Shown here in pieces: positions 43,501-48,059 of a stretch of DNA of 64,000 nt. The stretch's first letter is position 1, and every line of letters starts with the position of its first letter. The stretch comes from Neoarius graeffei (Eukaryota > Chordata > Actinopteri > Siluriformes > Ariidae), in contig NC_083576.1 of the NCBI RefSeq assembly GCF_027579695.1, positions 33,755,260 to 33,819,259 on the forward strand. Reading direction: 5' to 3'. The position numbers and the translations under genes were made by a program. A model generated the notes under the pieces. That model was not told where the DNA came from. It saw only the letters and a list, made by a program, of their open reading frames with translations, and did not search any database.

Positions 43501-45125
43501 GTCTCTACTCTCAAATTCTTGCTTTGCTCTTCTGAAATAGCTCTGTGGTATTAATTTATGTTCCCACTGAAGTAATTCTAGTGGTTCCCAAAGTTTTTAG
43601 CACCTGGTTCTCTACATTGTGTACTTTTAAATGTTTTTTTTGTTGCAACTTTTTTGTATAATTAATAAAATTGATGGCCAGTTCAAATCTTGCAACTCTT
43701 ATTTTTCACTGTAGGTAACAATCTGGAGTCTCATTTAGAGAGTAAGCATGGCACAACCACCCCATACCTGCAAATCAGTGATGGAATCAGTGCAAGCCGC
43801 ACTCTGAAGCAGAGGATCAAGAAGAAGAAGAAGGGAGAGACACGGCAGTGCCAGACTGGTATGACAAAACAAGCTGGTATCAGTGAACAAGCTATAGAAA
43901 CAACATTTAAGTGTGCACACTTAAGTAAATCATCCTCTCTGTTGCAGCCGTAATAATCGGCCCTGATGGCCTGCCACTGACGGTCTATCCTTGCCACATC
44001 TGTGGCAAGAAATTCAAGTCGCGTGGGTTCCTGAAGCGGCACATGAAGAACCACCCAGACCACATGTTTAAGAAGAAGTACCAGTGTACAGACTGTGATT
44101 TCACTACTAATAAGAAAGTGAGCTTTCACAACCACCTCGAGAGCCACAAGCTCATCGTCAAGAACGAGAAAGTCCCAGAGTATACAGAATACACACGGCA
44201 CTACCGGGAGGCAAGCCCACTCAGCCCCAACAAGCTAATCTTGCGTGACAAGGAACCCAAGCTGCACAAGTGCAAATTCTGCGAATATGAGACTGCTGAG
44301 CAAGGCCTACTCAACCGCCACTTGCTGGCTGTGCACAGCAAAAATTTTGCACATGTTTGCGCAGAGTGTGCCAAGGGCTTCCGCCACCCATCTGAGCTCA
44401 AGAAGCACATGCGGACTCACACGGGTGAGAAGCCCTACAGCTGCCAACGCTGTGACTTCCGCTGTGCTGACCCATCCAACTTAAAGACTCATGTAAAGAG
44501 CAAGCATGGTGCTGAGCTGCCATTTAAGTGTGCTCACTGCCCACAGGCGTTTGCTGATGACAAGGACCTGCAGAAGCACATGGAGGCCTTCCAGGGCCAC
44601 AAGACTCACCAGTGCCCGCACTGTGAGCACAAGAGCACCAATTCGAGTGACTTGAAGCGCCACATCATCTCTGTGCACACCAAGGACTTTCCACACAAGT
44701 GCGATGTGTGCGAAAAAGGCTTCCACCGACCATCAGAGCTCAAAAAGCATGCAGAAACGCACAGGGGTAACAAGGTGCATCAGTGCCGGCACTGTGACTT
44801 TAGGATCTCAGACCCTTTCACTCTGAGTCGGCATATCCTGTCCGTACACACAAAAGAGCTGCCTTTTAAGTGCAAACGCTGCAAGCGTGGCTTCAGGCAG
44901 CAGAACGAACTCAAGAAACATGTGAAGACTCACAGTGGCCGCAAAGTCTATCAGTGCCAGTACTGTGAGTATAATACAGCGGATGCCTCGGGTTTCAAAC
45001 GCCACGTAATCTCCATCCACACTAAGGACTACCCACATAGGTGTGACTACTGCAAGAAGGGTTTTAGACGGCCCTCTGAAAAGAATCAGCATATAATGCG
45101 CCATCACAAAGACGCACTGATCTAA
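4621..45125 (+). CDS. zfx: ZFX/ZFY-family zinc-finger transcription factor (seven coding exons)
   Basis: The CDS joins 4621-4699, 27316-27774, 27896-28051, 28280-28423, 31956-32093, 43715-43858 and 43948-45125, which gives 765 codons with no internal stop. Every intron is bounded by GT and AG, and every junction is phase 1, which strongly supports the model. The first half is rich in Asp and Glu and has the ZFX hallmarks [33 protein letters not shown] and VYMEVIVGE, the acidic activation domain of this family. A basic stretch, [14 protein letters not shown], lies at about residues 350-363 and is a likely nuclear-localisation signal. The last exon holds the C2H2 array. ZFX proteins are nuclear and activate genes from sites near CpG-island promoters. 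Human ZFX is about 805 residues; the shortfall lies in the acidic half and near residue 325. zfx and zfy cannot be separated by eye in fish. Confidence 0.95.
4803..5312 (-). mobile_element. Internally deleted Tc1-like element
   Basis: Left end CCAATCAAGTTTGGACACACC and right end GGTGTGTCCAAAATTTG form the inverted repeat of the familiar fish 'AAGTTTGGACACACC' Tc1 family. Between them is a decayed remnant that reads as transposase C-terminus on the - strand (around GGGTAGTCACCTGGAATGC). At about 0.5 kb it is a non-autonomous relic. Exact TA ends are uncertain. Confidence 0.65.
5590..6660. repeat. Long fold-back repeat (MITE-like), two inverted arms
   Basis: The segment at about 5917-6131 is repeated inverted at about 6422-6600. 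Shared landmarks include TTTGATGGTAAGAA, TATCAAATTTGCAAAAA and ATCCAGTGAATGTGGAT. An inner pair around GTTATTCCACGAAATTGAGT (6121 region and the complement at about 6200-6420) folds again. A fragment of the same family lies at about 24117-24215. The outer ends are not sharply defined and no protein is encoded. Confidence 0.65.
6661..7370 (+). other. Probable transposon-derived stretch without intact gene
   Basis: Broken open reading on the + strand (about 6750-7180) gives [12 protein letters not shown] and a later [15 protein letters not shown], interrupted by stops and a poly-G/poly-A run. I do not recognise the family. It directly follows the fold-back repeat and may belong to the same element. 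Short AT-rich sequence follows to 7370. Confidence 0.3.
7370..10630 (-). mobile_element. Degenerate non-LTR retrotransposon (LINE) with endonuclease and reverse transcriptase pieces
   Basis: Read on the - strand, the order is endonuclease then reverse transcriptase. At 10249-10497 the endonuclease start [16 protein letters not shown] and [12 protein letters not shown] are visible. At 8561-8620 and below come [15 protein letters not shown] and the catalytic-site motif LLYADDSAF (8290-8315). At 7802-8100 comes the post-RT segment [12 protein letters not shown], then [15 protein letters not shown]. Many frameshifts and stops break the frame. The motif style suggests an APE-type LINE (RTE/L2-like), but I cannot place the clade by eye. 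The stretch 11470-11970 (- strand) resembles 5' leader sequence of the same kind of element. Confidence 0.8.
10631..11465. repeat. Non-coding stretch with four copies of a 15-base motif
   Basis: CGTTATGGATGTGAC occurs exactly at 10752-10766, 10933-10947, 11122-11136 and 11144-11158, all on the + strand with irregular spacing. The rest is AT-rich with an ATTTATTTATTT run at 11430-11465. It may be an insertion between the body and the 5' leader of the LINE, but no duplication was found. Confidence 0.5.
11466..11990 (-). mobile_element. LINE-like fragment, probably 5' leader region
   Basis: An open frame of 162 codons on the - strand (11471-11959) includes [14 protein letters not shown] and [14 protein letters not shown] associate these phrases with the leader region of fish LINEs rather than with a host protein, and there is no recognised enzyme domain. 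It lies just 5' (in - strand sense) of the LINE at 7370-10630. Confidence 0.4.
12370..13560. repeat. Interspersed repeat, copy A, with a palindromic MITE inside
   Basis: Blocks at 12400-12720 and 13276-13560 match the copy at 34780-36670. The middle block (12721-13275), absent from that copy, is bounded by CCCTGTGTCTGAAATTGCTC and the inverted GAGCAATTTTGGACACGGGG, with CAT on both sides. That inner element contains CTATATAGTG palindromes. A reverse copy of much of this lies at 32640-33426. No protein is recognised. Confidence 0.7.
12721..13275. mobile_element. Palindromic MITE (CTATATAGTG family), copy 1
   Basis: Imperfect terminal inverted repeats, CCCTGTGTCTGAAATTGCTC and GAGCAATTTTGGACACGGGG, each lie beside CAT. 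The repeat at 36420-36430 shows the empty site (ACCATTTGAATAGTC). Copy 2 is in reverse at about 32915-33426. Confidence 0.7.
14202..16335. mobile_element. TTAA-flanked DNA element (Kolobok or piggyBac type), non-autonomous
   Basis: A 19-base terminal inverted repeat, AGGTGGGGTATGAGATTTT, starts at 14202 and its exact complement ends at 16335, each next to TTAA (14198-14201 and 16336-16339). It splits the LINE inside the codons for EEFKYLG, and removing it restores the frame. It encodes no recognisable transposase. The interior includes another mobile element (about 14580-15835) and CT/CA microsatellite at 16055-16100. TTAA duplication is known for piggyBac and Kolobok; the termini resemble those of the THAP-bearing element at 34825. 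Confidence 0.85.
14580..15835. mobile_element. Non-autonomous DNA element with CTTTTCCACTAC ends
   Basis: The left end GCCGCTTTTCCACTAC (about 14581) faces the inverted right end TAGTGGAAAAGGGC (about 15818-15831). Next to each end are GC-rich arrays of GAGCTGAGTCGAGCTGAG and GTGAGCTGAAACGAGCTGAA type. The interior carries a direct repeat of about 175 bases (about 14893-15060 and 15130-15297). A short frame at 15389 ([15 protein letters not shown]) might be a remnant of transposon coding sequence. No clear target duplication was found. Confidence 0.65.
17532..19362. mobile_element. DNA element inserted in the LINE with 8-bp duplication
   Basis: GGGATCCC occurs at 17524-17531 and 19363-19370, and removing one copy plus the insert restores LINE codons [16 protein letters not shown]. 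An 8-base duplication suggests the hAT or P superfamily, but the ends do not form an obvious inverted repeat. A short frame at 18152 ([20 protein letters not shown], + strand) is lysine/arginine-rich and may be the start of an element protein. GC-rich hairpins lie at 18931-18998 and 19292-19320, and a poly-G run at 17942-17958. Confidence 0.75.
20931..21175. repeat. Interspersed repeat, copy 1
   Basis: Landmarks GTTCTGCCTCCGTG, AATAAAATTGTCCA and CACCCAATAACC recur inverted at about 32395-32590. No protein is recognised. A 21062-21304 frame on the - strand is chance. Confidence 0.55.
21176..21692. other. zfx intron 1 sequence, nothing recognised
   Basis: AT-rich. A local inverted repeat joins GATTCTGTTAGCCTTTGTAATTAC (about 21338-21361) with GTAATTAC-like sequence at 21430-21450, with TTAGGTAAAAAATTAGG between. 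It is probably a small degenerate MITE. Confidence 0.3.
21693..23710. repeat. Interspersed 'GCCCCCGG...' repeat, split by a hAT element
   Basis: The repeat begins ATGCCCCCGG, is interrupted by the hAT at 21704-23052, then continues CCCAACTTTAGTTGGTGGGGGC to TGCTCCTTTGGACACACATCTAGT at about 23706. Three loosely repeated units with GGTCTATCTGGGTATGACCT-like text occur inside. No protein is recognised. Confidence 0.5.
21704..23052. mobile_element. hAT-type non-autonomous element
   Basis: Ends TAGGGGTCGACCGATAATCG and CATATCGGTCGATCCCTA form a terminal inverted repeat. The 8-base duplication GCCCCCGG is exact (21696-21703 and 23053-23060). Sub-terminal regions are crowded with TATCGG/CCGATA motifs (about 21716-21800 and 22970-23040), which are likely transposase-binding repeats. 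No transposase frame survives. Confidence 0.92.
23711..24249. other. Intron stretch with a fold-back fragment
   Basis: AT-rich sequence without a gene. From about 24117 to 24215, GCAAGGGGTCTATATGAGC to ATCCAGTGAATGTGGATG matches the outer arm of the fold-back repeat at 5590-6660 in inverse orientation. Confidence 0.4.
24250..25782 (+). mobile_element. Tc1/mariner-like transposon, degenerate
   Basis: Terminal inverted repeat ACAACCCCAATTCCAAAAAA / TTTTTTGGAATTGGGGTTGT is bordered by TA at 24250-24251 and 25781-25782. On the + strand a helix-turn-helix segment ([20 protein letters not shown]) is readable at about 24666-24735, and [16 protein letters not shown]-type text at 25250-25300, with many frameshifts. 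It is a common fish family and is inactive here. Confidence 0.88.
25808..27169. mobile_element. hAT-like element with CAGGGTTTCCCCTA ends
   Basis: CAGGGTTTCCCCTA at 25808-25821 is exactly inverted as TAGGGGAAACCCTG at 27156-27169. Flanks GTGTGTAT and TGTGTTTT match imperfectly, so the target duplication has decayed or is offset. Inside, 26322-26678 reads as a + strand frame of unknown identity that begins in a SINE fragment. The 27316 zfx exon lies only about 150 bases downstream. Confidence 0.72.
26291..26425 (+). mobile_element. 5'-truncated SINE fragment with 20-bp target duplication
   Basis: TAATTTACCCACAAATGTAT occurs exactly at 26271-26290 and 26426-26445. Between them, ACTGCTTCAGATGGTTAAAATGCAG matches the 3' part of the SINE at 46728-47105, followed by an A-rich tail. 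It inserted into the hAT-like element. Confidence 0.85.
27316..27774 (+). CDS. zfx: zfx coding exon 2 (acidic domain)
   Basis: The acceptor TCTGCTTTCTTAG precedes 27316 and the donor ATCTCAT|GTTAGT follows 27774. It encodes residues 27-179, starting [14 protein letters not shown] and ending DYLMIS. Runs such as [16 protein letters not shown] and many Asp/Glu residues mark the transactivation region of ZFX proteins. Confidence 0.95.
27896..28051 (+). CDS. zfx: zfx coding exon 3
   Basis: The acceptor TTTCTTCACGTTGCAG precedes 27896 and the donor AAATAG|GTGACA follows 28051. It encodes [14 protein letters not shown] to [20 protein letters not shown], a strongly conserved ZFX block. Reading on past the donor reaches a stop within a few codons, as expected for intron sequence. 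Confidence 0.93.
28280..28423 (+). CDS. zfx: zfx coding exon 4
   Basis: The acceptor CATGGTGTAG precedes 28280 and the donor ATATGA|GTGAGT follows 28423. It encodes [16 protein letters not shown] to [19 protein letters not shown], matching the ZFX order after exon 3. Confidence 0.93.
28547..29637 (+). mobile_element. Tc1/mariner relic (ACACTCACTGGCCACTTTAT family)
   Basis: Left end ACACTCACTGGCCACTTTAT (TA at 28547-28548) faces inverted right end AAGTGGCTAGTGAGTGT (TA at 29636-29637). The interior retains decayed transposase text on the + strand, for example CTCAAATAGCCACTCTTTAC and GGTGTGGGGAATG, with numerous stops. It lies in zfx intron 4. Confidence 0.88.
29636..31106 (-). mobile_element. 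Tc1-like transposon (CTAGTGCATTTCAAAC family)
   Basis: Terminal inverted repeats of about 200 bases begin CTAGTGCATTTCAAACAATT and end AATTGTTTGAGATGCACTAG, with TA at 29636-29637 and 31105-31106. The left TA is also the last TA of the previous Tc1 relic. It carries the transposase relic described separately and matches the first element of the window (251-2010). Confidence 0.92.
29990..30835 (-). pseudogene. Tc1 transposase, disabled by in-frame stops
   Basis: One reading frame runs from ATG (30833-30835, [12 protein letters not shown]) to TGA at 29990-29992, 282 codons with the stop, broken only by in-frame TGA codons at 30326-30328 and 30059-30061. DDE catalytic motifs are visible: [19 protein letters not shown] and [13 protein letters not shown] cut-and-paste transposase would bind the terminal repeats of its own element. 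The frame is shorter than the usual 340 or so residues, and the N-terminal DNA-binding part may have internal deletions. Confidence 0.85.
31107..31467. other. zfx intron 4 sequence, nothing recognised
   Basis: Unique-looking AT-rich sequence between the Tc1 element and the SINE, with no exon signal in frame. Confidence 0.4.
31480..31831 (-). mobile_element. tRNA-derived SINE, copy 2, 5'-truncated
   Basis: Target duplication GTCTTATAAATT lies at 31468-31479 and 31832-31843. The tail (ATCTCATCTCATTATCTCTAG) is on the left and the tRNA-like head on the right, so it reads on the - strand. It starts within the A-box region, so it is slightly 5'-truncated. It sits about 110 bases before zfx exon 5. 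Confidence 0.92.
31956..32093 (+). CDS. zfx: zfx coding exon 5
   Basis: The acceptor GTGTTCTCTGAATAG precedes 31956 and the donor GCCTATG|GTTTGT follows 32093. It encodes [18 protein letters not shown] to PVAWAAAYG. The frame-track minimum length hides it, but it is needed to keep the reading frame. The weak donor (GTTTGT) and an 11.6-kb following intron leave room for an extra small exon. Confidence 0.92.
32094..32394. other. Start of zfx intron 5, nothing recognised
   Basis: A T-rich run follows the donor. The rest is AT-rich, and no coding exon in phase 1 was identified. Confidence 0.35.
32395..33426. repeat. Inverted copies of the 20.9-kb and 12.4-13.6-kb repeats
   Basis: Positions 32395-32590 are the reverse complement of about 20940-21170. 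Positions 32640-32910 match about 13275-13480 in reverse (CACCTTACTCGGTCACACCGG). Positions 32915-33426 match the CTATATAGTG MITE in reverse. The family contains T-runs and ACTATATAGT palindromes and encodes no protein. Confidence 0.65.
33427..34029 (+). mobile_element. Short hAT element carrying a BED zinc-finger frame
   Basis: Ends TAGGGCTGGG and CCCAGCCCTA are exact inverse complements, flanked by the 8-base duplication ATAGTAAT (33419-33426 and 34030-34037). Sub-terminal ATCGAT/GATCGATT repeats are dense. It lies within the MITE and repeat at 32.9-33.4 kb. Confidence 0.95.
33612..33929 (+). CDS. Truncated hAT transposase: BED-type zinc finger
   Basis: A 105-codon frame begins [20 protein letters not shown]. 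It contains the BED finger signature [15 protein letters not shown] then [14 protein letters not shown], with both Cys (C-x2-C) and both His ligands intact. BED fingers bind DNA at hAT termini and in domesticated ZBED proteins. The catalytic core is missing because the element is internally deleted, and the last residues read into junk. Expression is unknown. Confidence 0.75.
   Translation: MAEAAQLKSPPGLKADVGHYFGFKRYEDRDEVDRTKAVCKLCHIKVKYSGNTTNLCNHLSRHHADIVSAKPAANQTALEKAFGVKLHAQTHMGLFLSIGTVFTLK
34046..34780. other. zfx intron 5 sequence with a T-run and a self-complementary segment
   Basis: A run of about 30 T lies at 34469-34498. TTTTGGCCACTGAGG... (34190-34330) and the segment at 34380-34460 share inverted text (ACCCATTGTGACGAACCATTTTG and the complement at about 34428-34450; GGGAGGGGTATTC and GAATACCCCTCCC), so this is a fold-back MITE of roughly 290 bases. 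Confidence 0.5.
34825..36219. mobile_element. TTAA-flanked element with THAP domain (Kolobok-like)
   Basis: Ends AGGTCATAGGCAAAGG and CCTTGCCTATGACCT are inverted, each beside TTAA (34821-34824 and 36220-36223). It inserted into repeat copy C and carries a broken THAP exon (+ strand) and an acidic start-like frame on the - strand (35672-35923, [20 protein letters not shown]). Kolobok transposons make TTAA duplications, and some encode THAP proteins, so that superfamily fits better than piggyBac. No catalytic core was found. Confidence 0.8.
35108..35413 (+). pseudogene. THAP-domain exon of a transposon, frameshifted
   Basis: From the ATG at 35108 the frame reads [20 protein letters not shown] and reaches CSYHF, giving the C2CH zinc ligands (CxxxC and CxxH). 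A frame change after CSYHF leads into [19 protein letters not shown], the AVPTxF box that closes every THAP domain. A donor AAGAG|GTAAAC follows 35413. THAP domains bind DNA in P-element-type and related transposases. The shift within the T-run at about 35262-35268 disables it. Confidence 0.8.
36832..37192. repeat. ATGCCTCCACCACC-type repeat with AAGGTCA clusters, copy 1
   Basis: Starts ATGCCTCCACCACCATAAGG and ends CATCCCCATTGGCGTCGAG. Internal units of roughly 100 bases each contain AGGTCAAGGTCACTGTGAGG-type text (AAGGTCAAGGTCA at 37002-37014, AGGTCA at 37020-37025). An inverted second copy lies at 47425-47976. No protein is recognised. It sits in zfx intron 5. Confidence 0.75.
37421..38475 (-). 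mobile_element. hAT element with degenerate BED finger
   Basis: Ends TAGAGCTGGGCGATA and TATCGCCCAGCTCTA are exact inverse complements. The 8-base duplication CTGGCTGG / CTAGCTGG has one mismatch (37413-37420 and 38476-38483). On the - strand, 37986-38186 reads [18 protein letters not shown], the second half of a BED finger; the first Cys pair is disrupted. A C-run lies at 37493-37520. No catalytic region is recognised. Confidence 0.88.
38484..39460. other. zfx intron 5 sequence, nothing recognised
   Basis: No exon or repeat was recognised. An A-run sits at 38747-38760, and GTTTCTGATGTGCATCAGAAAC at 38997-39018 is a short perfect palindrome. Confidence 0.35.
39469..42997 (-). mobile_element. 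Near-complete hAT transposon (3.5 kb)
   Basis: Ends TAGGGCTGTCCCAAACGATT and AATCATCCCAGCCCTA form the terminal repeats. The 8-base duplication GTGGGCAG is exact (39461-39468 and 42998-43005). Sub-terminal motifs such as CGATTA/TAATCG repeat on both sides. It carries a ZBED-style transposase gene on the - strand. It interrupts zfx intron 5 only. Confidence 0.95.
40344..42763 (-). pseudogene. hAT transposase (ZBED1/ZBED4-like), broken
   Basis: Exons or blocks on the - strand run as follows. At 42763-42530 is the BED finger ([18 protein letters not shown] then [10 protein letters not shown]). At 41933-41300 is the catalytic start: [17 protein letters not shown] with the first catalytic Asp, then [14 protein letters not shown]. 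At 41365-41153, shifted one frame, is [20 protein letters not shown]. At 40913-40344 is the C-terminal hATC dimerisation region ([20 protein letters not shown], then [15 protein letters not shown]). The function would be cut-and-paste transposition. Stops and shifts near 41300 and in 40914-41152 disable it. An intron between the BED block and the core is likely, since 41934-42529 is not coding. Confidence 0.88.
43006..43714. other. End of zfx intron 5
   Basis: Contains T-rich and pyrimidine stretches leading to the exon 6 acceptor. No repeat or exon was recognised. Confidence 0.4.
43715..43858 (+). CDS. zfx: zfx coding exon 6 (nuclear-localisation region)
   Basis: The acceptor ATTTTTCACTGTAG precedes 43715 and the donor CAGACTG|GTATGA follows 43858. 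It encodes [19 protein letters not shown] to [14 protein letters not shown]. The lysine-rich run is a probable nuclear-localisation signal directly before the fingers. Confidence 0.93.
43948..45125 (+). CDS. zfx: zfx last coding exon (C2H2 zinc-finger array)
   Basis: The acceptor CCTCTCTGTTGCAG precedes 43948. The exon encodes 392 residues from [16 protein letters not shown] to the stop TAA at 45123-45125. I count twelve C2H2 fingers, each C-x2-C then H-x3-5-H; the sixth has the long spacing HMEAFQGH. Odd and even fingers alternate in style ([18 protein letters not shown] versus QCxHCDxxxxDxxxLxxH), the two-finger repeat typical of ZFX/ZFY. Linkers are mostly non-canonical; one TGEKPY linker follows finger 4. 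The fingers bind DNA in the nucleus. All zinc ligands appear intact. Confidence 0.97.
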
Positions 45126-46291
45126 CACTCCTCAGTCCCCTCCACCTCATAAACTAAAACCTAATTTACACAACAGAAGTTGAGAATGGAAGGGTACAGT
45201 TCAGTCGGGTAAATTGCTCTTTACTTTTTCCCCTGCAGGTTTTTGTAAAGGCTTTTCAGATAACTTGAGAGTACTATCCCCATTCTTGGAGTAGGAATGC
45301 TAGGGTCAGCCAGGGTCTCAAATCATTATATTTTTGTATCTACCTGGCTGAAGTGCTGCAAGTGAATAATGTCCTTAATGTTAATTGGGTAATTAAAGCT
45401 TGAAATATATGCTGTGATTTGAAAAAGGCCCATTGTGACCGTTAGGATTCCTTGTAGCCAAGTTGGTGTGGGCTGCAATGTACTCCCTTAGTGAGTACTA
45501 ACTAGTGTGCCTAGCTTATATGATAACATTTTTAACACCAGTCTAAATCATGTCACTGGTTTCAGTATGTCATTTTGTGGTATAAATGATCTCCTTTTTT
45601 GTTTGCTTATGTAACACTCATAAGTGAACACACATATTTGTGCATATGGGTATAGTTATATGCTCATTTATACTTGCATATATCTCTAACACCAAACAGT
45701 AAATTTTCTTACCCAAGATTTTTGGCGATTAAATTTACTTAAGTTTGAATAAAACTTTTTTTTTTAAATATAGTTGTCTCCCTTGTGAATGCCGCTGCAA
45801 GTAATGTATGTCTAATCACATGTAACTGGCAAATGTGCACATATTGTCATTTTGAATTCCAATTTGCAGTCATGCCTTACCTGTATTGTATTTTTCTTGC
45901 ACTGAATTAAGTAAATTGAATGTGATTTATTATTTTTTAACAAGTCTCAATTGTGCAGTTAATAGTTCAATTTAGTGTCAAGTGACATAGTAAAGCCAGA
46001 GTATTGATTTGAGTTGTCTTTTTTTTTTTAATTTATTTATTTAGTAGGAGGAAACTGATGACTTGAGTACTTGGTTGTGTTTTTCCCTCAAGTTTACTGG
46101 TTTGTGGGGCGTGCTGGATGAGAATGGTCACCTGGAGGACCCCTCCCTGTGGCTCCTATTACAGAGCATTTGGACCTGAACAAACAGTTAAATGAGTCAT
46201 ATATTTAAGTCTTCATTTATTTTATAACAATTTTTACAATAGAACTGCTTTCCTGGTGTGTGCTGTTTTTTTTTTTTTTTTCTTCAATAAA
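45126..46291 (+). other. zfx: zfx 3' untranslated region with two AATAAA signals
   Basis: AT-rich non-coding sequence follows the stop. AATAAA hexamers occur at 45748-45753 and 46286-46291, and either could direct polyadenylation. Transcript ends cannot be confirmed from sequence alone. The piece TAGGGGAAACACTG at about 46320 resembles one end of a hAT element, without a visible partner. Confidence 0.5.
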
Positions 46292-46339
46292 TCGTGTGGG
46301 GGGGCACACGATATAATGGTAGGGGAAACACTGCAGTTA

Positions 46340-46726
46340 TTAAACAGGTTATCATTTAAAAAAAAAAAGTGGGAAATTTACACCAGATGAACCAGTTGTT
46401 TTTTGCAAAAGTATTGAAGGTGGTTATGGATAATTTTTTTGTCTAATTTCTTTGTCTCAGATATATTAGTATTGCCTATATTGATACTTAATTCACAGTT
46501 CTGAGGGTTTACATACTTTTTATATTTCCTAATAGTAATGTTAGAAAAAGAGAAAAAAGTACGGGTTCCCAGGCCAGGGGTTAGCCAATTCTGATGGTTA
46601 CCCGAGAGGTTGCTGCTAGACTTGCACAGAATGGAATAAGCTGGATTATGAATGCACACAAGATGTTTTAAAGTAATCATCACTCTGGGTCAATCCTAAT
46701 TGTGGCAAAGTTATTTTTATAGACCG
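46340..46726. other. Intergenic sequence, nothing recognised
   Basis: AT-rich sequence between the zfx 3' end and a SINE, without coding signs. Confidence 0.35.
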
Positions 46727-46727
46727 T

Positions 46728-47105
46728 GGGGGGTGGCACGGTGCTGTAGTGGTTAGCACGGTCGCCTCACAGCAAGAAGGTTCCAGGTTCGAACCCAGTG
46801 GCCGGCGGGGGCCTTTCTGTGTGGAGTTTGCATGTTCTCCCCGTGTCTGCGTGGGTTTCCTCTGGGTGCTCCGGTTTCCCCCACAATCCAAAGACATGCA
46901 GTTGGGTTGACGTGGGGCGGCCTTGGGCTGAGGTGCCCTTGAGCAAGGTACGGTACCTAACCCCTGACTGCTCCCCGGGCGCTCTGGTGTGGCTGCCCAC
47001 TGCTGAGTGTGCGCGTGTGTTTACTGCTTCAGATGGGTTAAATGCAGAGGATGAATTTCACTGTGCTTGATGTGTGCATGTGACGAATAAAGGTTTCTTT
47101 CTTTT
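46728..47105 (+). mobile_element. tRNA-derived SINE, copy 3, with a different 3' half
   Basis: The head (GGTGGCACGGTGCTGTAGTGG, B-box GGTTCGAACCC) matches the other SINEs to about 46905. The sequence then switches to GGGCGGCCTTGGGCTGAGGTG and ends GTGCATGTGACGAATAAAGG plus a TTTCTTTCTTTT/A-rich tail. The truncated fragment at 26291-26425 shares this 3' half. It is a second subfamily with the same head. Confidence 0.85.
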
Positions 47106-47424
47106 GCTTAAAAAAATAAACACTGGCATGTTTAAAGAGTGCACAGGACTGAAAGCTAGTGTCTTAGAGAAACATTCTGCTAGGGAAAGCCTTATAATTG
47201 AAGTGAATTAACCAGTTTAATTTTTTCCCCCCTAATGTCCGTTATATCCCCCTGCAAACAAAGTTGGGGGGGGGGGTAGTAGTAATATAGGAATCACCCT
47301 GTCCATGTATCTTGTAAGTGCAACTCCTCCAACAGTTTGATGGCTTTTGATATAACTTTAAACAGTTGCAGTATACCACCTGAAGATGTGCATGAAGGAA
47401 AATAATCCTGAATCAAGGTCTTAA

Positions 47425-47976
47425 CTAGATAGCACTTGACGCCAACGGCATCAATGGGGATGCCTCCGCCTGGTAGACTACACGCCTTATTAAGCTGTGA
47501 TTTGGGGATGGACATTTGACCTCACAGTAATCTTGACCTGGTGAAATTACTTGTATTAGCCTTGGAGATATTGTGTTCACAAGGTTTTTGGACAGACATT
47601 TGACCTCACAGTGACCTTGACCTTAGACCATTTGATCTCAAAATCTAATGAGTTTATCTTTGTCTCCAAATGCACAAATGGTGAAAGTTTGGTGACATTC
47701 CTTTCATTTGCCTTGGAGACATTGTGTTCACAAGGTTTTCGGACAGACATTTGACCTCACCGTGACCTTGGCCTTAGACCTTTTGATCTCAAAATCTAAT
47801 CAGTTAATGTTTGTCCCAAAGCGCACAAATGGTGAAAGTTTGGTGAAATTCCTGTCATCAGCCTTTGAGATCGCGTTCACAAGGTTTCGGGACTGACGCA
47901 CGCATGGACGGACGCGCGGATAGACGGATAACCCGAAAACATAATGCCTCCTGCACCTTACAGTGGTGGAGGCATA
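47425..47976. repeat. ATGCCTCC-type repeat with AAGGTCA clusters, copy 2 (inverted)
   Basis: The reverse complement of the repeat at 36832-37192, but longer, with three internal units (around 47508, 47600 and 47750). It contains TGACCTTGACCTT at 47612-47624 (AAGGTCAAGGTCA on the - strand) and CACCGTGACCTTGGCCTTAG near 47758-47777. It ends GTGGTGGAGGCAT. The gene-like frame at 47708 is chance. Confidence 0.75.
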
Positions 47977-48059
47977 AAAATACTTAAGTACGAAGGATGA
48001 AAAAAGATGCTAAATTCTCACCATTTGTTCCACTGTTAGAAAAGTAAGTTACCGGATAT

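Noticed and set aside
46320-46334. TAGGGGAAACACTG as a hAT end
   Set aside because: Only one end is seen; no matching left end or duplication was found nearby.
47708-47896. Coding frame in the AAGGTCA repeat
   Set aside because: It is within a repeat of non-coding type, and the other copy lacks the frame.
36832-47976. CRISPR-like or phage-type array
   Set aside because: The repeated units are unequal, interspersed and in a vertebrate genome; no cas-like gene or regular spacers exist.
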